Shown one piece after another: positions 29,661 to 36,630 of a stretch of DNA of 64,000 bases. A program made the position numbers and the translations under genes. The stretch spans positions 1 to 64,000 of the forward strand of contig JAEUKH010000015.1 in the NCBI GenBank assembly GCA_016792845.1, given 5' to 3'. Source of the DNA: Myxococcales bacterium. Its GTDB lineage: Bacteria > Myxococcota_A > Polyangia > Polyangiales > Ga0077539. Under the pieces are notes generated by a model. That model was not told the origin of the DNA. It ran no database searches and was given only the letters and a program-made list of their open reading frames with translations. Each line of letters starts with the position of its first letter. Within the stretch, counting starts at the first letter, position 1.

Positions 29661-32306
29661 TTAGGGTCGTTCGAGGCCCGAGAGCACCTTCAGCGCGGCG
29701 ATGTTGACGCGGTTGAAGGCTCCGCCGCGGCCCCCGGTGCCGCCGGTGTACTGGGCGAAATGGTCGAAGCGGCTCATGTTGACGGCGCGGGGGTCGTCGC
29801 CGCCGAGGGTGATGCGGTAGCGGCGCCCTGCGGTGAGCCGCACCGAGACGAAGCTTGAGTCGCGGTACGCCTGCCAGTCGCCGGTGTGGGGCATCACGAG
29901 GTAGCCCGTCTGGCCTTCGCCCGGCGCGCCGAGGTCTTCGACGCTCACCCGCTGGACGCTACAGGTGATGCCCGTGGTGAAACCTCCCGCACCATTGGCG
30001 GCGAGGGCTTGCACGAGGTGCTCGCCGGTGCGGCGGGCTTCGTACTCGACGCTGAGGGTGTGCCCGGGGTCGCCCCAGGCCTCGTAGTGGGGCCGCGGGC
30101 TCATCACGAGGGAGCCGCCGGTGTTGCGCAGCGACGCCGCGCCGAAGGTGGTGACGCGCTCGCCGCCGGGGCCCCAGTCGCAGACGGGTTCGCTGCGCTG
30201 CGAGCGGGTGCCGGTGCTCGCGAACACGGCCTCGACGGTGTAGCAGCGCGCGCGGGTCGTGTGGTCGCCCGATTGCGGGTCGACGAGGGCGCCGTCGCCG
30301 AGCGGAACGTTCGTCAAGACGCGCTCGTTCTGCATGAAGACGTCGAAGCGCAGGGCGCTCGGGTCTTCTTCTGCGGTCTCGACGCGGAGGGCGAGGCGCT
30401 GACCGTCTGCGGTGGGCCCGAGGGCGGTGATGCGGGGCGTGCGCGGACCGAAGAGCGCGCGCCAGTCGGCGCCGTCGACCACGGTGACGCGGGTGGCGGG
30501 CGCGGTGGGCGGGCCGAGGGTCACTTCGATGTCGCCGCCTGAGGCGAGCATGGCGGGCGTGAGCCACGCGTCGGCGGGCACCGGGGCGCCGTTCAGGGTG
30601 ACGGCCCCGACGCTCAAGAGGGCCGTGCTGTCGGCCTCGACGGCGGGGAGGCGCACCCGCACGGTGAGGGTGCGGCCGCGGTAGAGGAGCCCGTCGAGCA
30701 CGATGCGGTCGGCGTTGCCGAAGAGCCCGCGGCGCATGGTGGCGGTGATGGCCGGGTGAAAGCGGATGCCGTCGAGGGTGGTCTCGGCGCCGAAGATCAC
30801 GTCTTGCACCATCGAGAGGTAGCCCGCCACGCTCCAGAGCTGGCGCTGGGAGTTCACCACGGGGCCCGTATAAGGCCCATCTTCGAGGCGGTTTCGCCCC
30901 GAGGGGAACTCAAAATTCTCCATGTTCGAGAGGTTCGTCGCCGCGCCGCGCATCATGGCCCACACGTCGCGCTCGATGGCGGCGCCGTTGCCCACCTGGC
31001 GCGCGGCGCGCAGCGCGTAGGCCGTCACGAAGGGCCACACCGCGCGGTTGTGGTAGATGGGCGTGAGCTGTTGCTGCGGCCAGATCACCGAGGGGCCCAC
31101 GTCGCCGACCCGCGGATACGCGGCCACCGCGGCGCGGGCCTGTGCGGGCGAGGCGACCCCTGAGAGCACCGCGAGGGAGGTGCCGAGGGCGTCCCACCGG
31201 CGTACGGCGACGGGGTCGAGCTCGGTCGAGACGAAGGCGCCGAACTGCTGGTCAGGCTCGTGCCAGAAGCGTCGCGCGATGGCGGTCTTGAGCGCGTCGC
31301 GCCAGGGCGTGTAACGCGCCACCGCGGCGGCGTCACCCGAGAGCCCGGCCAACGAGATCAGCGTGTCGAGGGCCATCGCGTGGAGCACGTTGGTCGAGAG
31401 CGCCCGCGACATCGCGATGTGCACGTTGTTCTGCGCGGTGTACCCGGCGTAGCTCTGCTCGCGCCAATCAAGGAACGACTGCTCGCCGCGGTAGAGCCCG
31501 CCCACCGGGTCGTAGATCACGGCGCGGTCGTGCTCGGCGGTGTTCTTGAGGGCCTCGAGGGCCTGGGCCACGAAGCGCGCGCGGGCCTCGCCGTCGAGCC
31601 ATTTCACCAGCTCTGACGCGCCGAGGGCCCAGACCACCCGGTCGGTCGAGACGGGGTAGCTGCCGCCGGTGCCGGTGTCTTGCACGATCTGGGTGTCGCC
31701 GCCGCCGCGCCGCGAAGAGAGCTTGAACAAGAGCGAATTGCGCGCACGCAAGGGGTCGGCGCTGGCGAGGCCGAGCGAGACGCTGTAGGCGGTGTCGCGG
31801 GTCCAGACGTAGTTCCACAGTCTGCCGGTTTCGAAGCAGCCCTCGGGGGGGCATGTGAGGGGCTGACCTTCGTTGAAGGCGCCGTCTCGGATGGCCCCCA
31901 CGGCGTTTTCGCGCACCTCTTCGAGGGCCATCGCGTAGAGGGCGTCGAAGAGATCGTTCTGGCTCCGCAACCTCGGCCACCCTGCCCGCTCGTGCACCGC
32001 GCGCGGGTTGCCCGGAACACCATCTCGCAGCCCCTCGGTGGTGCTCAGCTGGTAGACCCGCAGGCACGCCCCCGGGTCGACGAGGCTCACCGACGCGCGG
32101 GTCGCCCCGGCCAAGAGGGTGTCGGTGCGTCGGCTCACGGCGCCCTCGGCCTGCGCGCAGCGCGGCCCCCCGGTGTCGGCCCCGAGATCGCCTGCCACCG
32201 CGGCGTCAACGCTCGGCGCGGCCGGCGTCGACGACGAACATCCGAGCCCGCCCGCGGCCATCAAAGCCCCCCAGAGGGCGACCCGAGAGGCGCCCGTGTG
32301 ACCCAC
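29661..32306 (-). CDS. Six-hairpin glycosidase-like lipoprotein
   Basis: An 881-residue protein. The GTG at 32306 is preferred because AAGGG lies 6-7 bases upstream and the product then has a compact signal peptide ending in GGLGC. Residues ~90-560 form an alpha/alpha six-hairpin barrel: LWNYVWTRDTAYSVSLGLAS (candidate catalytic Asp), GGSYPVSTDRVVWALGAS, SFLDWREQSYAGY and FWHEPDQQFGAFV. Beta-sandwich-like segments follow, and a final domain with tissue-binding-like strands. The fold is used by GH63, GH78 and related enzymes; I cannot choose the family or substrate. It is probably an exported polysaccharide hydrolase. Confidence 0.72.
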   Translation of the reverse strand: MGHTGASRVALWGALMAAGGLGCSSSTPAAPSVDAAVAGDLGADTGGPRCAQAEGAVSRRTDTLLAGATRASVSLVDPGACLRVYQLSTTEGLRDGVPGNPRAVHERAGWPRLRSQNDLFDALYAMALEEVRENAVGAIRDGAFNEGQPLTCPPEGCFETGRLWNYVWTRDTAYSVSLGLASADPLRARNSLLFKLSSRRGGGDTQIVQDTGTGGSYPVSTDRVVWALGASELVKWLDGEARARFVAQALEALKNTAEHDRAVIYDPVGGLYRGEQSFLDWREQSYAGYTAQNNVHIAMSRALSTNVLHAMALDTLISLAGLSGDAAAVARYTPWRDALKTAIARRFWHEPDQQFGAFVSTELDPVAVRRWDALGTSLAVLSGVASPAQARAAVAAYPRVGDVGPSVIWPQQQLTPIYHNRAVWPFVTAYALRAARQVGNGAAIERDVWAMMRGAATNLSNMENFEFPSGRNRLEDGPYTGPVVNSQRQLWSVAGYLSMVQDVIFGAETTLDGIRFHPAITATMRRGLFGNADRIVLDGLLYRGRTLTVRVRLPAVEADSTALLSVGAVTLNGAPVPADAWLTPAMLASGGDIEVTLGPPTAPATRVTVVDGADWRALFGPRTPRITALGPTADGQRLALRVETAEEDPSALRFDVFMQNERVLTNVPLGDGALVDPQSGDHTTRARCYTVEAVFASTGTRSQRSEPVCDWGPGGERVTTFGAASLRNTGGSLVMSPRPHYEAWGDPGHTLSVEYEARRTGEHLVQALAANGAGGFTTGITCSVQRVSVEDLGAPGEGQTGYLVMPHTGDWQAYRDSSFVSVRLTAGRRYRITLGGDDPRAVNMSRFDHFAQYTGGTGGRGGAFNRVNIAALKVLSGLERP

Positions 32307-32379
32307 CGTTTTGCCCTTCGCACGCACGATGCGGTGAGTTCTCGCGCACCGCGCGGCCTTCGGCAATACTCGCGGCGCG

Positions 32380-32853
32380 ATGAACGTACCCACCCCGACC
32401 CTGCGCAGCCTCGGCCTCGCGGCCCTGCTGCTCGGATGTGTCGCCCCCGCGCCCCGCACCCGCGCCCCGCTCTATGCCGTCGCCGACGGCCCGCTGCCCA
32501 ATAGCACCCTCCAGACGTCGATCCCGCTGGTGCCTGGCGAAGAGACCATGGGCGCCCTCGGCTGCGGGCAGACCGCGTGGTTTCGCATCGCGACCCCGAC
32601 GGTGCGGCCGTACATCGTGAGCATCCTCGGGCAGGCGCAAGAGAACAGCCTCGGCGCCACGGCCACCCTTACGGTCACCGACGCCAACGGCGCGGCCTTC
32701 GGCAGCTTGCTCATCCCCGTGTTCGCGCGGGCCCCGAACTGGGATCCGCGGCAGCAGCCCTTCGTGCCCCCGGCCCCTGGGTCGTACTACACCCGGGTCA
32801 CCCTCGACCCCAACGGCTGCCAACGGGTGGCCTTTCGCCTCTCGATCCGCTGA
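32380..32853 (+). CDS. Small uncharacterised lipoprotein
   Basis: A 157-residue protein from the ATG at 32380, with lipobox ALLLGC. The mature part is a single beta-rich domain (GCGQTAWFRIATPTVRPYIVSI, then ATLTVTDANGAAFGSL, ending in RVAFRLSIR). It resembles a pre-peptidase C-terminal (PPC)-type sandwich, but no confident family can be named. It is divergent from the glycosidase gene, with a 73-base shared promoter region, and followed 114 bases later by another lipoprotein. Confidence 0.7.
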   Translation: MNVPTPTLRSLGLAALLLGCVAPAPRTRAPLYAVADGPLPNSTLQTSIPLVPGEETMGALGCGQTAWFRIATPTVRPYIVSILGQAQENSLGATATLTVTDANGAAFGSLLIPVFARAPNWDPRQQPFVPPAPGSYYTRVTLDPNGCQRVAFRLSIR

Positions 32854-32967
32854 CGCGACGGCGCCGCCGCGCCGGGGCGACAATCGGCGCGGGCGGTACG
32901 ATTGCGTGAGCCCAAACGCCCCAAGGCGAGGCACCTTTTCGGGGTGGCGATGCACAGGGAGCCAACG

Positions 32968-34161
32968 ATGAATGCGAAGCGCGCGCGCGGCGGGTGGGTG
33001 CTCGGGCTCTGGCTCCTCGGATGCGCGAACGAGGGCAGCAACGGGGTCGTCGACCCCAAGGGCACCCCCTTCGAGCGCGATGTCGCCGTCGGGCCCCGCG
33101 ATGGCGCCGCCCCCGTAGACCTCGCCGCACCCGTAGACCTCGCCGCACCCGTAGACCTCGCCGCGGGCCTCGACGCGGGCGCGGGGCTCGACGCCGACAC
33201 CGGCGCGGGCTTTGGGCTCGATGTGCCGCCCCTCGACGTTCGGAGCCGCGACATCGGGCCGAACCTCGACGCGTTCTTCGCCGACAACCCGCCGCCCATG
33301 TATTGCGGGCCCGACGGGTCGGCCGACGCGGGGCCGACGCCCGAGCTCCCGGGCGGCACCCCCGAGTGCCCCGACGATTTGCTCCGCGAGGGCTGCCCCT
33401 GCACCGAGATCGGTCAACGCCGGGGGTGCTGGCCTGGGCCGCGGGCCAACCGTAACCGCGGCATCTGCCGCGACGGCACCACCACCTGCCAGCCCTACGA
33501 CGAGCTCTCGGGCCGGTGGGGGCCGTGCGAGGGCTACGTGCTCCCGGCCCCGGGGGTGCGCTTCGGGCCCTCGTCGTGCCAGTGCTTCTCGGCGGGCCGT
33601 TGGGAGCTTCTGAACACCTCACCGTGCTTTGTCACCTACGGCCCGTCGGGCTCGAACGCGCCCATCTACGCCGTCTCGACCTACCTCAACGGCCAGAACC
33701 GCGCGCAGTGCCCGACCCTCCCGAGCAACGCCCAACCGCCGCCGCAACCTCAGGCGGGCACAAGCTTCTCGCCCAACTTTCTCACCGTCGACTGCGCCGG
33801 GCAGTTCGAGCTCTGTTATGTGATTCGCGCGGGCAACGCGATGCAGCCCTCGCCCAACGACTGCGTGCTCGCCCGCAGCTGCACCATGGCCTGGTACCCG
33901 GTGGCGGGGCAACGGCGCGAGCTCCCGCCCCTGCCCGCGTGGTCGAGCAACGACCCCGCCTGCGCGCGGCGCTTCGTCGACTCCGGCGGATACGGCGAGA
34001 TGACCGTGCGCGGCGTGTCGAGCGAGTGCCAGGCCATCGACAACGGCATGGGCGGCGAGACGGTCTTCAACCGCGTGACCTACTGCCCGAGCCGCTGCAA
34101 CACCAACCCCAACCTCCCCGAGTGCGCCAACTGCGGCAACGGCGGCGCGGGCAATTTCTGA
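32968..34161 (+). CDS. Uncharacterised lipoprotein with Cys-rich C-terminal domain
   Basis: A 397-residue protein from the ATG at 32968, with lipobox WLLGC. A linker to about residue 110 includes three exact-phase 18-bp repeats in the DNA. The C-terminal ~280 residues contain many spaced Cys (ECPDDLLREGCPCTEIGQRRG, then GICRDGTTTCQPY, CQCFSAGRW, CYVIRAGN, CVLARSC, CPSRCNTNP). The RGCW...GICRDGTTTC pattern recurs in the 40882 lipoprotein (GRGVCRDGVETC), so the two share a module. It ends in a CGNGGAGNF tail. Function unknown. Confidence 0.72.
   Translation: MNAKRARGGWVLGLWLLGCANEGSNGVVDPKGTPFERDVAVGPRDGAAPVDLAAPVDLAAPVDLAAGLDAGAGLDADTGAGFGLDVPPLDVRSRDIGPNLDAFFADNPPPMYCGPDGSADAGPTPELPGGTPECPDDLLREGCPCTEIGQRRGCWPGPRANRNRGICRDGTTTCQPYDELSGRWGPCEGYVLPAPGVRFGPSSCQCFSAGRWELLNTSPCFVTYGPSGSNAPIYAVSTYLNGQNRAQCPTLPSNAQPPPQPQAGTSFSPNFLTVDCAGQFELCYVIRAGNAMQPSPNDCVLARSCTMAWYPVAGQRRELPPLPAWSSNDPACARRFVDSGGYGEMTVRGVSSECQAIDNGMGGETVFNRVTYCPSRCNTNPNLPECANCGNGGAGNF
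33112..33165 (+). repeat. Three 18-bp tandem repeats in a lipoprotein linker
   Basis: Unit CCCGTAGACCTCGCCGCA occurs at 33112, 33130 and 33148; the last copy has one change. Each encodes Pro-Val-Asp-Leu-Ala-Ala. Confidence 0.92.
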
Positions 34162-34254
34162 GCGCACCGTTTCGGACACGCCCCCTGCGGCGTTGATTTC
34201 GTGCGCCGCGCTGCTTGACCCCGTCGTCGAGGGTGCGCAACTGCGCGAGCCACG

Positions 34255-34935
34255 ATGAAGATCATTCTCTTTGGGGCCACAGGCATGATCGGTCAGGGCG
34301 CCCTCCGCGCGGCGCTGGCCGACCCTGAGGTGAGCGAGGTCTTGACCGTGGGCCGCAGCGCGCCGACAGCGACCCACGCGAAGCTCACCTTTCTCGAACA
34401 CATTGATTTCACTGACTTTTCGAGCGCCATCCCGCGCTTCGCGGGCTACGACGCCTGCCTCTTCTGCCTCGGCGTCTCGTCGGCGGGCATGGGCGAAGAA
34501 GAGTACACCCGCATCACCTACGGCTACACCCTCGCGGCGGCCGAGGCGATGTTCAAAGCCAACCCGAAGATGGTGTTTGAATACATCTCGGGGCAGAGCA
34601 CCGACGCCACCGAGAAGGGCCGCGTGATGTGGGCGCGGGTGAAGGGGCGCACCGAGAACGCGTTGCAGCGGGTGGGCTTTGAGCGCGTGTACAACCTCAG
34701 GCCCGGGTACATTCAGCCCCTCGACGGTATTGTCGCGAAGACCCCAGGGTACCGCGCCGCCTACGCCATCGGGGGCTGGCTCTTCCCCCTGTGGAAGTTG
34801 TTGTTTGGAGAGAAGATCCTCACCACGCGCAGCCTCGGCGAGGCCATGGTGCAGCTCGCCAAGACCGGCGCGCCCAAGCCCGTGCTCGAAGCCGCCGAGA
34901 TCAACGCCCTCTGGCGCGCGGCGCAGCCCGGCTGA
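34255..34935 (+). CDS. Atypical SDR / NAD(P)-binding protein
   Basis: A 226-residue protein. The N-terminal FGATGMIGQGALRAAL is a Rossmann dinucleotide loop. DACLFCLGVSSAG follows, and a later VFEYISGQ takes the place of the usual catalytic Tyr region. RVKGRTENAL and FERVYNLRPGYIQP are typical of short NAD(P)H-binding epimerase-like proteins (NAD(P)-bd family). The YxxxK motif is not evident, so it may bind the cofactor without being a classical dehydrogenase. It is convergent with the ABC-F gene across 16 bases. Substrate unknown. Confidence 0.75.
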   Translation: MKIILFGATGMIGQGALRAALADPEVSEVLTVGRSAPTATHAKLTFLEHIDFTDFSSAIPRFAGYDACLFCLGVSSAGMGEEEYTRITYGYTLAAAEAMFKANPKMVFEYISGQSTDATEKGRVMWARVKGRTENALQRVGFERVYNLRPGYIQPLDGIVAKTPGYRAAYAIGGWLFPLWKLLFGEKILTTRSLGEAMVQLAKTGAPKPVLEAAEINALWRAAQPG

Positions 34936-34951
34936 GCCCTCCGCGGGCGGC

Positions 34952-36556
34952 TCAGCGCCGGAGGTACTCGGTGCCCTGGGCCGCGAGAAACTCTTCGTAG
35001 TTGCCGTTGAAGAGCCGCGGGCCCTCGGCCGAGAGTTCGAGCACCTTGGTGCCGAGGGTGCTCACGAAGTGACGGTCGTGGCTCGCCACGATCACCGTAC
35101 CGGGGAAGGCCACGAGCGCCTGCAAGAGCGCGTCGATGCTCTCGACATCGAGGTGGTTCGTGGGCTCATCGAGCAGCATCACGTTGCTCTTTTGAAGCAT
35201 CAAGCGCGCGATCACCAGCCGCGCGGCCTCGCCCCCCGAGAGGGTCTCGGTCTTCTTCAGCCCGGCCTCGCCCGAGAAGAGGAGCTTGCCGAGCACGCTC
35301 CGCACCTGCTCGATGGTGGCGGTCTCGTCGAAGCGACGGAGCCAGTCGTAGGCCGTGTACCCCGATTCGAGGGCCTCGTGGTGGTCTTGCGCGAAATACC
35401 CCACCGAGGTCTCGTGCCCCCAGGTCACCTCGCCCCCGTCGGGCTGGTACTCGCCCACGAGCATCTTGAGCAGCGTCGATTTGCCGATGCCGCTCGGGCC
35501 GATCACCGCGAGCTTCTCACCCCGCATCATCGAGAGGTGGAAGTCGTTGAAGACGGTCTTCTCGCCGAAGCGCTTGGTGAGCCCGACGGCCCGCACCACG
35601 TCGCGGCCCGAGGCCCGCTGGGTCTCGAACTTGATGAAGGGCCGCACCACGTTCGAGCGGCGCACCACCATCGAGGCCTCGAGCTTCTCGATCTCTTTCA
35701 CCCGCGATTGGGCCTGGCTCGAACGGTTGGCGCTGGCCCCGAAGCGCGCGACGAACTCTTTGAGCTCGGCGATGCGCTTCTTCTTCTGCGCCATCTCGGC
35801 GTCGTTCTGCCGCTTGCCGGTGGTCTTCTGCTCGACAAAATTGGTGTAGTTGCCGGTAAAAACCGTCACCGTCTGAAAGTCGACGTCGGCCACGTGGGTG
35901 GCGATCGAGTTCATAAAGTGGCGGTCGTGCGAGACCACCACCAGGGTGCCGCGAAAATCGTTGATGAGATAGTTCTCAAGCCAACGGATCGAATCGAGGT
36001 CGAGGTGGTTGGTGGGCTCGTCGAGCAAGAGCACGTCGGCCCCGGCGAAGAGCGTCTGCGCGAGGAGCACCCTGAGCTTGTAGCCCCCCGCGAGGGTGTC
36101 GAGCCGCGCGGCGTGCTGGGCCGTGCCGATGCCGAGCCCCTCAAGGATCTTCGACGCCCGGGCGTCGGCGACGTAGCCGTCTTCTTCGGCGATGGTGCAC
36201 TCGAGCTCCGCGAGGCGCATGCCGACCTCGTCGGTCATCTCGCCTTCGAGGAGCTTGTCTTTCTCTTGCATCGCGCTCCACAAGGGTTTGTTGCCCATCA
36301 TCACGACGTCGAGGATGCGAAACGCGTCGTAGTGAAAATGGTCTTGCCGCAGCACGCCGACCTTGAGGTTGTCGGCAATCGAGACGGCGCCCTTGTCTGA
36401 GTCTTCTTCGCCCTGAATCACCTTGAGGAGCGTCGATTTGCCCGCCCCGTTGGCCCCCACCAAGACGTACCGCTTGCCCGGGTCGAAGGTCATCGAGACG
36501 TCTTCGAAGAGCACCTTGGGGCCGAAACGCTTGCTGAGATTCTCAAGAGTGATCAT
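34952..36556 (-). CDS. ABC-F ATPase (YbiT-like)
   Basis: A 534-residue protein from the ATG at 36556; the longer open frame is Arg-rich noise. Two ABC cassettes are present: Walker A GANGAGKST and GPSGIGKST, signatures LAGGYKLR and LSGGEAAR, and LLLDEPTNHLD plus MLLDEPTNHLD Walker B motifs. The H-loops are in SHDRHF. Between the cassettes lies the Lys/Arg-rich linker (AEMAQKKKRIAELKEF). No membrane segments are present, as expected for ABC-F translation factors, which bind the ribosomal E site and relieve stalling. Length and linker are closest to YbiT/Uup-type housekeeping members rather than dedicated resistance proteins. Confidence 0.93.
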   Translation of the reverse strand: MITLENLSKRFGPKVLFEDVSMTFDPGKRYVLVGANGAGKSTLLKVIQGEEDSDKGAVSIADNLKVGVLRQDHFHYDAFRILDVVMMGNKPLWSAMQEKDKLLEGEMTDEVGMRLAELECTIAEEDGYVADARASKILEGLGIGTAQHAARLDTLAGGYKLRVLLAQTLFAGADVLLLDEPTNHLDLDSIRWLENYLINDFRGTLVVVSHDRHFMNSIATHVADVDFQTVTVFTGNYTNFVEQKTTGKRQNDAEMAQKKKRIAELKEFVARFGASANRSSQAQSRVKEIEKLEASMVVRRSNVVRPFIKFETQRASGRDVVRAVGLTKRFGEKTVFNDFHLSMMRGEKLAVIGPSGIGKSTLLKMLVGEYQPDGGEVTWGHETSVGYFAQDHHEALESGYTAYDWLRRFDETATIEQVRSVLGKLLFSGEAGLKKTETLSGGEAARLVIARLMLQKSNVMLLDEPTNHLDVESIDALLQALVAFPGTVIVASHDRHFVSTLGTKVLELSAEGPRLFNGNYEEFLAAQGTEYLRR

Positions 36557-36630
36557 TGCAGGGCGCCGGGCCATACCCGCCCTGGGCAGCACTTGCAACC
36601 CATGAATGGTGCCAAACCTGCGACGCGCCC

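Noticed and set aside
34952..36556. ABC-F protein as an antibiotic-resistance determinant
   Set aside because: Linker and overall length look like housekeeping YbiT/Uup-type factors, and there is no resistance context.
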